This document shows positions 8,855 to 17,501 of a stretch of DNA of 64,000 nucleotides, piece by piece. Source of the DNA: CALHVX01 sp964640725 (GTDB lineage: Bacteria; Pseudomonadota; Gammaproteobacteria; Pseudomonadales; Azotimanducaceae); NCBI GenBank assembly GCA_964640725.1, contig CAZXIJ010000002.1, positions 124,001 to 188,000 on the forward strand, given 5' to 3'. The first letter of the stretch is position 1. Every line of letters begins with the position of its first letter. Under the pieces are notes generated by a model that was not told the DNA's origin, searched no databases, and saw only the letters and a program-made list of their open reading frames with translations. The position numbers and the translations under genes are program-made.

Positions 8855-9172
8855 TCAGGGTTGTCTGGACGCCTGCGTCGCGTTGGCTTCGCGAGCTTCC
8901 TGAGCCTCTAGACAGGCCAGCAAATGATCTAGAATGGCCATTCCAGTGGCGCGTTGCCGCTGACGGTCGAGCTTTTGGGCACGAATCGCCCTGCTCAGTT
9001 TCTGCGCTGCGCGCAGGTGCTGTCGAACCGGACGGTCCAGCACTGAAGACTGGGCACGCCTGTTCCGGCCCTTGGCCCGTACGCCGGTACCGGCCCCGGA
9101 GCCAGGGGGGCTTGCCGGCAGGGCTTGGGCGATTGCCGGGCTGAAATCGAAGCTGCCTTGCTGAACGTTCAT
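8855..9172 (-). CDS. Small basic protein with a LexA-type operator at its start (function unknown)
   Basis: A 105-residue protein I do not recognise. The N-terminal third is Gly/Pro-rich and looks disordered. The C-terminal half (about residues 48-98) is basic and helical. The extreme N-terminus contains QGSFDF, which loosely resembles the beta-clamp binding pattern QxxLxF (inference only). The start ATG lies inside a near-consensus LexA box and 8 bases after a TATAAA -10 element, with no Shine-Dalgarno, so the mRNA may be leaderless. Codon choice is GC-rich like its neighbours, supporting real coding. It lies between clpB and galU on the same strand, but its own promoter sits in the clpB 3' end. 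Probably a DNA-damage-inducible protein. Confidence 0.65.
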   Translation of the reverse strand: MNVQQGSFDFSPAIAQALPASPPGSGAGTGVRAKGRNRRAQSSVLDRPVRQHLRAAQKLSRAIRAQKLDRQRQRATGMAILDHLLACLEAQEAREANATQASRQP

Positions 9173-9191
9173 ACTGTATATTTATACACTA
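9172..9191. promoter_or_regulatory. LexA (SOS) box, near-consensus
   Basis: TACTGTATATTTATACACTA differs from the E. coli LexA consensus TACTGTATATATATACAGTA at two of twenty positions. The core TGTATA-TT-TATACA is a perfect inverted repeat in an otherwise GC-rich region. It covers the -10 element, the predicted transcript start and the first base of the start codon of the small gene, and overlaps the clpB stop codon (9189-9191). This is a placement expected to block transcription. Confidence 0.75.
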
Positions 9192-9208
9192 TTTGGCAGA
9201 AAACTCAA
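9181..9208 (-). promoter_or_regulatory. Sigma-70-type promoter for the SOS-like small gene
   Basis: On the minus strand TTGAGT (9208-9203) is followed after 16 bases by TATAAA (9186-9181). The expected transcript start falls within a few bases of the ATG at 9172, which would make a leaderless mRNA. The LexA-like box overlaps the -10. The promoter is inside the last codons of clpB. Confidence 0.6.
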
Positions 9209-11804
9209 AGGCCCCCTCTTGGTAGCTCACAGAAATGACCTGATTGGCGACAAATTCTCCGGCCAGAATAGCGCGGGCCAGCGGGTTTTCTATCCGCCGC
9301 TGAATGACCCGCTTCAGGGGCCTTGCGCCGTAGACCGGGTCGTATCCCTCTTCGACCAAAGCGAGCAGGGCCTCCTGTGACAACGCCAGTTCCAGCTGCT
9401 GCTCTGCCAGACGATCTTGCAGCAATCGGGTTTGCAGCGCCGCGATTGCGGTGACTTCGGCTTTGGTCAGGGGCTCGAACACGACCAGGTCATCGACCCG
9501 GTTGATGAACTCCGGTCGGAAGTGCTGGCTAACAACACCCATGACGGTGTCTTTGATCGCCTGATAGTGCGCAGCACGATCTTGCGGCGCCTCGCTGTCG
9601 CCGCCCGCCAGCCTCTGAATCGCTTCGGACCCGAGATTCGAGGTCATGACCAGCACGGTGTTCCGGAAGTCTACGGTGCGGCCGTGACCATCGGTCAGCC
9701 GGCCGTCGTCGAGCACCTGTAGCAAGATGTTGAACACGTCGGTGTGCGCTTTTTCGATCTCGTCCAACAGGATCAGCGAGTACGGCTTGCGTCGGACCTG
9801 TTCGGTCAGATAGCCGCCCTCTTCGTAGCCCACATAGCCGGGCGGCGCGCCAATCAGGCGCGACACCGAGTGCTTTTCCATGTACTCAGACATATCGATG
9901 CGGATCAGCGCATCTTCGCTGTCAAACAAGACTTGAGCGACGGCCTTGCACAGTTCTGTTTTGCCGACCCCGGTCGGACCGAGGAACATAAAGCTGCCGT
10001 TGGGGCGATTCGGGTCCGCCAGGCCTGCCCGGGAGCGTCGTACGGCGTCAGCGACAGAGCTGATCGCAGCTTCCTGGCCCACGACCCGCTCATGCAGAAC
10101 GTCTTCCAGCATGATGAGCTTCTCGCGCTCGCCCTCGAGCAATCGAGTGACCGGGATGCCAGTCCAACGCGCAACAATTTCGCTGATTTCCTCCTCGGTC
10201 ACGCGGTTGCGCAACAGCCTGACAGCGCCCTCTTCCTCGACCTCGGCGCCAGGCTGAGAAGCCTGAGCCAGGGCTTTTTCGAGTTCGGGAATACGCCCGT
10301 ATTGCAGCTCTGACATGCGGCCGAGGTCAGAGGCGCGACTGGCGGCTTCAAATTCGCTGCGCGCTTCGTCGAGCTGGGCCTTGATATCCTGGGCGCCGCG
10401 CAGGCTGGCCTTCTCGGCAAGCCAGACCTCTTCCAGCTCCGCATATTCCTTCGACAGCTCGGCGATGGTGCCTTCCAGATCTTCCAGGCGCTGGCGGCTG
10501 AGCTCATCGTCTTCCTTGCGCAGGGCGCGCTGCTCCATTTTGAGCTGAATCAGCCGCCGCTCCAGCCGGTCCATGGTTTCCGGCTTGGAATCCATCTCCA
10601 TCCGAATCCGGCTGGCCGCTTCGTCGACCAGGTCGATGGCCTTGTCGGGCAGCTGGCGCCCGCTGATGTATCGATGCGACAGGGTCGCTGCCGCGACAAT
10701 GGCGGGATCAGTGATGTCGACCCCGTGGTGCAGCTCATAGCGTTCCTTCAGGCCGCGAAGGATGGCAATGGTGTCTTCAACGCTTGGCTCGTCGACCTGA
10801 ACCTGTTGAAACCGACGTTCCAGGGCCGCGTCTTTCTCGATGTACTGACGGTATTCGTCGAGCGTGGTGGCGCCGACGCAGTGCAGCTCGCCCCGGGCCA
10901 GCGCTGGCTTGAGCATGTTGCCGGCATCCATAGCGCCATCCGCCTTGCCCGCGCCAACCATGGTGTGAAGCTCATCGATAAACAGGATGATGTTGCCTTC
11001 CTGCTTGGCGAGTTCGCCCAGCACGGCCTTCAGACGTTCCTCAAACTCGCCGCGAAATTTGGCGCCGGCAATCAAGGCGCCCATATCCAGCGACAACACC
11101 TTTTTGTTCTTGAGGCCTTCCGGGACCTCGCCGTTGAGGATCCGTTGAGCAAGGCCCTCGACGATGGCCGTTTTGCCGACGCCTGGCTCACCGATCAGCA
11201 CCGGGTTGTTCTTCGTTCGGCGCTGCAGGACCTGGATCGTGCGGCGAATCTCTTCGTCCCGGCCAATCACCGGGTCCAGCTTGCCGGCCTCGGCGCGATC
11301 GGTCAGATCGATGGTGTACTTGCTCAGCGCCTGCCGGCTCTCCTCAGCCGCCGGATCGTCAACTGCTTCGCCAGCTCGGGCCTCTTCCACCTGGGTCCGC
11401 AGCACATCCGGCTGCAAGCCACACTGCTCCAGCAGATCGAGGGCCTGCTGGTCCTGCAACAGCGCCAGCAACACCTGCTCGGTCGACAGGAACGAGTCGC
11501 CAGCGCGCTGGGCGTCACGATCGGCCAGGTTCAGCACTTTGGCGAGTTCCGACGACATCCCGACCTCTCCCGTCGGCGAGCCGATCGTGGGGAGTTCATC
11601 CAGGGCCCGCGCGAGTGCGACCGGCAGTTCTGCCATGCGCACGCCGGCCCGGGCCAGGAGCGGCGCAACGGAGGCCTGACGATCTTCAGCCAGTACGCTC
11701 AGAAGATGCACCGGGAGCAGGGACGCGTGATCGCGTCCGATGGCCAGAGACTGCGCGTCGGCGAGCGCGTTCTGGAGCCGGTTGGTCATCTTGTCCATTC
11801 TCAT
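9189..11804 (-). CDS. clpB: ATP-dependent disaggregase ClpB
   Basis: ClpB is the cytoplasmic Hsp100 ring ATPase that, with DnaK, pulls proteins out of aggregates. The 871-residue protein has a Clp N-domain (about 1-145), AAA1 with Walker A GEPGVGKT, the long coiled-coil middle domain that separates ClpB from ClpA/ClpC, and AAA2 with Walker A GPTGVGKT and FINRVDDLVVF. ATG at 11804 (MRMDKMTNRLQNAL) matches the family start; an in-frame ATG at 11864 adds 20 residues without homology. It is divergent from the PilZ gene across a 142-base region. Heat-shock control would be expected for the family, but only a weak promoter match is visible. Confidence 0.96.
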   Translation of the reverse strand: MRMDKMTNRLQNALADAQSLAIGRDHASLLPVHLLSVLAEDRQASVAPLLARAGVRMAELPVALARALDELPTIGSPTGEVGMSSELAKVLNLADRDAQRAGDSFLSTEQVLLALLQDQQALDLLEQCGLQPDVLRTQVEEARAGEAVDDPAAEESRQALSKYTIDLTDRAEAGKLDPVIGRDEEIRRTIQVLQRRTKNNPVLIGEPGVGKTAIVEGLAQRILNGEVPEGLKNKKVLSLDMGALIAGAKFRGEFEERLKAVLGELAKQEGNIILFIDELHTMVGAGKADGAMDAGNMLKPALARGELHCVGATTLDEYRQYIEKDAALERRFQQVQVDEPSVEDTIAILRGLKERYELHHGVDITDPAIVAAATLSHRYISGRQLPDKAIDLVDEAASRIRMEMDSKPETMDRLERRLIQLKMEQRALRKEDDELSRQRLEDLEGTIAELSKEYAELEEVWLAEKASLRGAQDIKAQLDEARSEFEAASRASDLGRMSELQYGRIPELEKALAQASQPGAEVEEEGAVRLLRNRVTEEEISEIVARWTGIPVTRLLEGEREKLIMLEDVLHERVVGQEAAISSVADAVRRSRAGLADPNRPNGSFMFLGPTGVGKTELCKAVAQVLFDSEDALIRIDMSEYMEKHSVSRLIGAPPGYVGYEEGGYLTEQVRRKPYSLILLDEIEKAHTDVFNILLQVLDDGRLTDGHGRTVDFRNTVLVMTSNLGSEAIQRLAGGDSEAPQDRAAHYQAIKDTVMGVVSQHFRPEFINRVDDLVVFEPLTKAEVTAIAALQTRLLQDRLAEQQLELALSQEALLALVEEGYDPVYGARPLKRVIQRRIENPLARAILAGEFVANQVISVSYQEGAFEFSAK

Positions 11805-11836
11805 AGGGCTGCCTGTCTGTGCTGGTGACAGCCATG

Positions 11837-11865
11837 AATGTGAGGGCGATGACAGGAAAATCAAC
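11837..11865 (-). promoter_or_regulatory. Weak sigma-32-like promoter candidate for clpB
   Basis: On the minus strand GTTGATT (11865-11859) is followed after 12 bases by CCCTCACATT (11846-11837). This loosely resembles the heat-shock consensus CTTGAAA then CCCCATnT. The match is partial and rests mainly on the known heat-shock control of clpB. Confidence 0.25.
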
Positions 11866-11946
11866 GGCCTGCTGACGTGCTGGCTGGCCGGCTGTGGCAG
11901 ACTGTACGGGCAAGGCAGTTAACAGCAGTCATGGAACCGGATACAG

Positions 11947-12810
11947 ATGAGCTCGGGTAACTTTGAAGGTAGCGCCGACGAGTCGGTGTCCAAGCCGCGT
12001 CGGCGTGCCAACCAGGGCGGCCACAGCCGCAAGGCCGCACCTCACGATGGCGGCAGCAGTGCTGCGGAGGCGCGGTCCTTTCCACGCATTGCTGTGCCGA
12101 TGCTGGTCACGGCAACTCACCCCTCCTTCGGGTCCCGGGAATGCCTGATCGAGAACATCTCCGAAGAAGGCGTGTTGCTACGCATCGACGCCCCCGACCT
12201 GAATGTGGGCGCTCAGCTAAAGCTCACGCTGCTCAGCACCTCTGCCGTGGAGCACGAGGCAACGCCGACGGTCGCCATGACTGTGGCTCGCGTGGCCGAG
12301 CACGGGCTGGGTCTGAGCTTTGCGTCCGCCAGCGCTCGGCATCTCTGGAAAAGCGCCGATCGTCGCCGGCGGGAACTCATCGTGGGCCTCGACTACTTTC
12401 AGGTTCAGCTCAACCTGCTGGTCGTCGCCGATCAGCGACTGCTGCTGCTCGCGCGCCAGGGGCGCTGGTTTCTGCCGAACCGCTTCCTTCAAGTGGGCCA
12501 GGAGGTCGCCGGGGCCGCGCTGCAGGCGCTGAATGAGCTGGGGTGCGAATCGCCAACGCTCGGGCCGGTGATCGGTGCCGAGACCCTGTCTCTGCCGAGC
12601 GTTCCCGAGACAGCGACCCTGTGCGTCTACCAGCAGGTTCGGCTGGCGGCGCCAGACATCTCGCTTTCACAGGACAGCCCCTATGCTGATCATCGCTGGA
12701 TCAGCCAGCCGCGCAAGCTTCGCGAATTGACCCTCGCTACCACGGGGCTCGAGTCGATTGTGGCTGCGGTGCTTGAGAAGCCGGCCAGCACAGACCAATC
12801 CGGGGACTAA
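11947..12810 (+). CDS. PilZ-domain protein with degenerate Nudix-like C-terminal domain
   Basis: The 287-residue protein has a disordered N-terminus, then a PilZ domain (about 43-135) with both c-di-GMP binding motifs intact: RSFPR (43-47, RxxxR) and NISEEG (70-75, NxSxxG). Residues about 156-276 read like a Nudix fold: LLVVADQRLLLLARQGRW, then FLPNRFLQVGQEVAGAAL. The catalytic box is lost: where REUxEExG is expected it has QALNELG (194-199). It may therefore bind rather than cleave a nucleotide or act as a signal-transfer domain (inference). It is divergent from clpB and 14 bases before the DUF2244 gene. Confidence 0.8.
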   Translation: MSSGNFEGSADESVSKPRRRANQGGHSRKAAPHDGGSSAAEARSFPRIAVPMLVTATHPSFGSRECLIENISEEGVLLRIDAPDLNVGAQLKLTLLSTSAVEHEATPTVAMTVARVAEHGLGLSFASASARHLWKSADRRRRELIVGLDYFQVQLNLLVVADQRLLLLARQGRWFLPNRFLQVGQEVAGAALQALNELGCESPTLGPVIGAETLSLPSVPETATLCVYQQVRLAAPDISLSQDSPYADHRWISQPRKLRELTLATTGLESIVAAVLEKPASTDQSGD

Positions 12811-12824
12811 AGCAGCAGCGATCG

Positions 12825-13331
12825 GTGATCAGCAAACACTACGAGAACGACCCGGCGAGCTACGTCATCGTCCTGCGCCCGAACCAATCCTGGACCTGGC
12901 GGGCCAACACCTGGCTCATCGCCAGCTTGCTGCTGATTTCGCTGGTTGTCGGCGGCTTTTTCCTGCTGCACAGCTACTGGGTGATTCTGCCCTTCACCCT
13001 GATCGAAGTCGCGCTGGTCGCGGCCTGCCTCTACTACTGCGTGCGCCGCACCCATCAGCAGGAGGTTCTGACCCTGAGTTCTGACCAGGTCGTGCTCGAG
13101 CGCGGCATCCGGAAACCTGACGATCGGCGCAGCTTCGAGCGCTACTTCACTCGGTTTTTTGTTCACCCGCCCCGGTTTCGGGGCCACCGAAGAGTGGTCG
13201 CCCTGCGTCATCGCGGCGAAGAAACCGAGGTGGGCAGCTTCCTGACGGATGAAGAGCGGCAGGAACTGGTCGCCACGCTTCGGTCCGTGATTGCCGAACT
13301 GGACCACCAGGATCACGGCCGAGGACACTGA
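12825..13331 (+). CDS. DUF2244-type inner-membrane protein
   Basis: 168 residues with two adjacent membrane helices (about 29-48 and 51-70) followed by a soluble domain. The pattern YVIVLRPNQSWTWR at the N-terminus and FFVHPPRFRGHRRVVALRHRG later fits the DUF2244 family of small membrane proteins of unknown function. It starts with GTG, 14 bases after the PilZ gene, so the two are probably co-transcribed. Its last 185 bases are overlapped on the other strand by the extended end of comEC. Confidence 0.75.
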   Translation: MISKHYENDPASYVIVLRPNQSWTWRANTWLIASLLLISLVVGGFFLLHSYWVILPFTLIEVALVAACLYYCVRRTHQQEVLTLSSDQVVLERGIRKPDDRRSFERYFTRFFVHPPRFRGHRRVVALRHRGEETEVGSFLTDEERQELVATLRSVIAELDHQDHGRGH

Positions 13332-15618
13332 TCGCGCCAACACAGTTGCTTCGCCACGCAAACGCGCCCAAGGCGCTGGTGCTTGCCAGGCGGGCGCCAG
13401 CGAGCTGGTAACGCTGCGTTACAGACGCGGTCGGCAAACCGTAGCGGCTGCTCCGAGCGACACTGACCCCGGCTACCCCGGGATGCAGCCACCGCACGAA
13501 CGCAGCGCCTGACGATCCGGCGCTGCCATGGTGGGGAACCAGCAGAAAATCGACGCCGGGCCGTACCTGCCGCAACAACTGATACTCCGATGACTGGCCG
13601 ATGTCCCCGGTTAGAAGCGCTCGCCTGCCCGAGGTCGCACTGGAAACCATGAGAACGCAGGACTGCTCGTTGCCTGCCCCGGTGGACCGGGCTGCGGGAT
13701 GCAAGAACCGAAAATCGACCTGATCCCAGCGCCAGCCCTGCCCGGCGTGGCATTGCCGCTGGCGCAGCCCTTCGGGCTGCAGTTTCCGGCGCCAGTGCAC
13801 GGTGGGCGCGAATTGCCGGAGCAGCGTCGCCTCACCGCCGGCATGGTCGAGGTCATCGTGACTGATCACCAACCCGTCCAGGTGCTGGACGCCTAGTTGC
13901 CGCAGCGCGGGAACCACAACCTCTTTGCCCGCGTCACGCCCGGTCCGGCTCAGGGGTCCAGCATCGTAGAGCAGCCTGCGAGATCGGGTTTCGACCAGCA
14001 CCGCGGTGCCGTGGCCAACATCGAACACAGACAGCTGAAAAACGCCGGGCGGCAGCGCTGGCGGCACCTTTGGCAACGCCATAGCCATCAGGCAGGCGCC
14101 CGCCAACAGCAGGCCTCCCGCAAGGCTCACTGGTTGCAGCAGAAGCCGGAGCGCAGCACCGGCAAGCAGCAGTGTCAGCCAGGGGCCGAGGCCAGAGCCC
14201 GGGGCAAAGATCGCGGGCCCGCTTCCAGGCAGCCAGCTGTGCAGCTGCTCCAGCCCCTGGAGCATGGCGTGCCCCGTACCGATGCAGAGGTTCAGGGCGC
14301 TGCTGGCGCCTGGCAGTCCCAACGCGTCACCGGCCAGAGCCAGACAGCTCGCTGGCAACCATAAACCTCCGAGCAGGGGAACCAGCAGCAGGTTGTACAG
14401 GCCGCTCCAGGGCGACACCGGCACATTGAAAGCGCTAAGCACCAGCAGGCTGCCGAGACTCAGCAGCAGCTGGGTTTTTATGGCTGCGGCCAGTTTTCCG
14501 GAGCGGCCATGACGCTGCGTCCAGAATGCGATGAGCAGCCCGGCGGCAGCAAAGGAGAGCCAGGTTCCGGGCAGCAAGGCTGCCATCGGGTCAAGGAGCA
14601 GAATCAGGATCAGGCTCGCGCCCAGCGCTGTTGGCGCCTGGCTGAGTCGGCCGCAAAGCAGCAACAGGCTGGCAACGGCAAACATGATCAGCGCCCGCAG
14701 GGCGGGCACGCCGCCTCCGGTCAGCCAAACGAACCCCGCTGCGCCCATCAAGGCACTACTCACGACCCAGCGATGCCGTTCGCCCTGCCGGCGGCAGGCA
14801 AGGACCACCCCGCCCAGAGCGCCGCCGAGCCCGCCGCAGAGCGCTCCGATCAACCCGACGTGCAGCCCGGAAACAACGAACAGATGGACCGTACCGGTCA
14901 CCCGTATCAGCTCAGCGGTATCCACTGGCAAGGCTGCGAAGTCTCCGAACAACACCGCCCGCAGCAGTCCGGAATCCGGGCGCGCCACGAGCTTTTCCTG
15001 AATGGTCGCGCGCGCGCAGTACAGCCAGGCCCTGGCTCCGACCCGGCGGCTGGAAGCGGCGACCGGTGAGGCTGTCGTCACGGATCCCAGGGCGACGATG
15101 CCCTGGGCTCGCAGCCAGCGGCTGTACTGAAAGCCGCCGGGGTTACGCGGCGTGATTGGCGCTTTGACGGTCCCGCTGATCCGCCAACGAGTGCCAGGCA
15201 TGGGCGGTAACTGCCCCTGGTCCAGGGGCCAGAACAGGCGCAGGCGATGGCCGCGAAACTGCGCCTGACCACGGCCGGTGTTCGTGAGATGGCCGGTCAC
15301 TCGCCCTGTGATGCTGGCGAACGGTACTGTTGCCTGCTTTTGCACCCGCTCGATCTGCAGTTCGGTGCTGATGTGAAGACGATCTGCCGTTTTGAGCTGG
15401 GCGGAATCTGCAATCAGGACCCGGTAACCGCTCAGCGCGAGCGCCGCCAAGAGGGCGACGGCTGGCCAGAGAACGCGCCAGCGAGCCAGCAACACCAGCG
15501 CGCCCAGCAACAGCAAGACGCTGGCCAGAGGCAGTGCCGCCAAAACTTCCCGCCCCCCCGGAGGGAGCCACGGCGGCACCGCCAGCCCGATCACAATCGG
15601 CACCAACCAGGGTCTCAT
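13147..15618 (-). CDS. comEC: DNA internalisation/competence protein ComEC/Rec2
   Basis: ComEC forms the inner-membrane channel for single-stranded DNA in natural transformation. The 823-residue frame has an N-terminal membrane pair with an OB-like region (DUF4131), a polytopic competence domain with VSGLHVGLIGALCGG, and a C-terminal metallo-beta-lactamase-like domain starting FQLSVFDVGHGTAVLVE with ISHDDLDHAGG (the HxDxDH metal motif) and LVPHHGSAGSS. The family-like end is near FAWRSN (about 13350). The frame then runs on for about 60 codons antisense to the DUF2244 gene, so the natural stop may have been lost or the tail is an extension. It starts divergently from the DUF2062 gene. Confidence 0.92.
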   Translation of the reverse strand: MRPWLVPIVIGLAVPPWLPPGGREVLAALPLASVLLLLGALVLLARWRVLWPAVALLAALALSGYRVLIADSAQLKTADRLHISTELQIERVQKQATVPFASITGRVTGHLTNTGRGQAQFRGHRLRLFWPLDQGQLPPMPGTRWRISGTVKAPITPRNPGGFQYSRWLRAQGIVALGSVTTASPVAASSRRVGARAWLYCARATIQEKLVARPDSGLLRAVLFGDFAALPVDTAELIRVTGTVHLFVVSGLHVGLIGALCGGLGGALGGVVLACRRQGERHRWVVSSALMGAAGFVWLTGGGVPALRALIMFAVASLLLLCGRLSQAPTALGASLILILLLDPMAALLPGTWLSFAAAGLLIAFWTQRHGRSGKLAAAIKTQLLLSLGSLLVLSAFNVPVSPWSGLYNLLLVPLLGGLWLPASCLALAGDALGLPGASSALNLCIGTGHAMLQGLEQLHSWLPGSGPAIFAPGSGLGPWLTLLLAGAALRLLLQPVSLAGGLLLAGACLMAMALPKVPPALPPGVFQLSVFDVGHGTAVLVETRSRRLLYDAGPLSRTGRDAGKEVVVPALRQLGVQHLDGLVISHDDLDHAGGEATLLRQFAPTVHWRRKLQPEGLRQRQCHAGQGWRWDQVDFRFLHPAARSTGAGNEQSCVLMVSSATSGRRALLTGDIGQSSEYQLLRQVRPGVDFLLVPHHGSAGSSGAAFVRWLHPGVAGVSVARSSRYGLPTASVTQRYQLAGARLASTSALGAFAWRSNCVGAISVLGRDPGGPVRQSRTEAWRPVPAALHPSGSCPPRFLRRDDAGRPLFGGPETGAGEQKTE

Positions 15619-15668
15619 CAGCGCGCATTCCTTCGACCTGGCGGTCGCACAGTTGGCATACTGTCTCT

Positions 15669-16250
15669 ATGCCAAAGGAGTTGCTCCGCCGTTATCTGCC
15701 AAGCCCCGCGTCGGTTCGTAGGAACCGGGCGCTTCGCCCTGTCAGCCGCTGGCTCAGCCGCTCCGAACTGTGGCACCTGAACCGTCGATCCGTCGCCGGG
15801 GCCACGTTTATCGGGCTGTTCTGTGCCTTCTTGCCGATACCGCTGCAGATGCTGGTGGCAGCCCTCCTCGCCATCGCGTTCCGGGTGAACCTGCCAATCT
15901 CCGTGGCCCTGGTCTGGATCACGAACCCGCTCACGATCGGGCCCATGTTCTACTTTTCGTATCGCCTGGGCGCGTGGCTGCTGGATATGTCAGTCAGCAT
16001 CACAGGGTTTCAACTTGAGCTCGGCTGGCTGGCGAGCAACTTTTCCCATCTGGCTTACCCGCTGATCTTTGGCTCTCTGATCTGCGGCTGGGTCGCTGGA
16101 ATCACCGGCTTCGTGATCGTGCGAGTCGCCTGGCGGCTGCACGTGTTGCGACGCTGGCAGGAGCGCCGGGAACGGCGCCGGCTCAAGAAAGCAGCCAGGC
16201 GTTTGGCCGCCCAGCTGGAGTCTGGCGGCCCTGGGGCGACGCCGCCCTGA
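15669..16250 (+). CDS. DUF2062 inner-membrane protein
   Basis: 193 residues. PKELLRRYLPS at the start, then LCAFLPIPLQMLVAALLAIA and WITNPLTIGPMFYF, are the DUF2062 signature. It has about three membrane helices and a very basic C-terminal tail (about 155-185). Function is unknown; members often sit beside comEC and lolCDE, as here. ATG at 15669 is chosen because upstream in-frame sequence overlaps the comEC start region and lacks similarity. It converges on lolE with only three bases between the stop codons. Confidence 0.85.
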   Translation: MPKELLRRYLPSPASVRRNRALRPVSRWLSRSELWHLNRRSVAGATFIGLFCAFLPIPLQMLVAALLAIAFRVNLPISVALVWITNPLTIGPMFYFSYRLGAWLLDMSVSITGFQLELGWLASNFSHLAYPLIFGSLICGWVAGITGFVIVRVAWRLHVLRRWQERRERRRLKKAARRLAAQLESGGPGATPP

Positions 16251-16253
16251 ACG

Positions 16254-17501
16254 CTAGACGGCGTGTAGCGCTTCGACGGGGTTCAGTTCTGCAGCGCGCG
16301 CGGCCGGCACAAAGGCAGCCAGAAGGCTGAGCAGGAACGCAAGGCTACCGATGATCAGCAGATCGCTGGCTCGGACTTCCGTCGGCAGCTGCGCAAAGTA
16401 GGTGCCCTGCAGGAGTCGGTAGGACGTCATCTCGCCCAGCCAGCCAATAAAGGCCGAGATATTCGCGGCGGCGAGCACGCCCAAACCCAGGCCGGCAAAG
16501 ATACCGAGACTGGCGATAATCAGCCCCTGCAGCGTGAAGGCGCGGCGGATGATAGCGGCTCGGGCCCCCATGGTTCGCAGGATGGCGATGTCGCCCTGCT
16601 TCTCGGCCACGACCATGAGCTGCCCGGACACGATGTTGAAGGTCGCTACGGCCACGACCAGGAGCAGCACCAGGAACATGAGGGTCTTCTCGAGCGCCAC
16701 AGCACGAAAGAACTCACCGTAGGTGCGGGTCCAGCTGGTGACCTGGAGCTCCGGCCGGGTCTGGGCCAATTGCCTCGCCAACCGATCGGCCGCGGTCGGT
16801 TGCGCGAGGTCCAGACGCATACTCTCACGGCCGACTCGGGCCCTGAGTGCCGGCGGCAGAGCCGAGCTGTGAATCACTGCGAGACTGGTGTCGAGCTCAG
16901 CGTTCAGCGTGAAGGTGCCGGCCAGCGCAAAACGCAGCAACCGGGGCTTCAAGCCGCCTTTCACCGGCTCGGACAGGATCAGGACCACCGTGTCGCCCCG
17001 CAGCAGCCCCAGATGTCGCGCCAGCGGCGCCCCGAGCACGATGCCGCGCTCGGCGCCCGCCGCAGCGTCGTCGCTGCGGGACAGGGCCGGCAACCCGCTG
17101 CCGGCAAAGACGTTGCCGGGGGCCGCCAGCGCAGCGAGCCCCTCATTGTCAAAGCCGTGGATCGCCACCGGGCTGACCTGGCCGTTCTGCGTGATCATGC
17201 CCTGGCTGTCGAACATACGCAGCTGCCGGACGATTTCCGGCCAGGGCGCTTCGCCCTTTGCCGGGGCGAGAAGCCCTTCGGGCAGCGGCATGTCGGCTCC
17301 GGCGGAAAGCTGCAGGTGCGGCACTGCCCCGAGGAGGCGAGTGCGCAGCTCGCGCTCAAAACCGTTCATGACGCTGACAACCACTGTCAGGACCATGACG
17401 CCAAGGGCGAGCCCGACGACGGAGGTCCAGGTAATGAGCGCCGCGAAGCGCTTGCGTCCGGCAAAGAGGTAGCGCCAGGCCAACCAGGTCGCAAGGTTCA
17501 T
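16254..17501 (-). CDS. lolE: Lipoprotein-releasing ABC transporter permease LolE
   Basis: One of two paralogous permeases of LolCDE, which extracts outer-membrane lipoproteins from the inner membrane and hands them to LolA. 415 residues with an N-terminal helix (about 22-45), a large periplasmic domain and three C-terminal helices (FtsX/MacB-like), including a LMVVAEKQGDIAILRTMGA coupling segment. The name LolE rests on the order C-D-E as in E. coli; LolC and LolE cannot be told apart with certainty by eye. The start overlaps lolD by four bases. Confidence 0.85.
   Translation of the reverse strand: MNLATWLAWRYLFAGRKRFAALITWTSVVGLALGVMVLTVVVSVMNGFERELRTRLLGAVPHLQLSAGADMPLPEGLLAPAKGEAPWPEIVRQLRMFDSQGMITQNGQVSPVAIHGFDNEGLAALAAPGNVFAGSGLPALSRSDDAAAGAERGIVLGAPLARHLGLLRGDTVVLILSEPVKGGLKPRLLRFALAGTFTLNAELDTSLAVIHSSALPPALRARVGRESMRLDLAQPTAADRLARQLAQTRPELQVTSWTRTYGEFFRAVALEKTLMFLVLLLVVAVATFNIVSGQLMVVAEKQGDIAILRTMGARAAIIRRAFTLQGLIIASLGIFAGLGLGVLAAANISAFIGWLGEMTSYRLLQGTYFAQLPTEVRASDLLIIGSLAFLLSLLAAFVPAARAAELNPVEALHAV

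Noticed and set aside
10674..11828. 384-codon plus-strand open frame
   Set aside because: Antisense to clpB; low-complexity composition and no recognisable motif.
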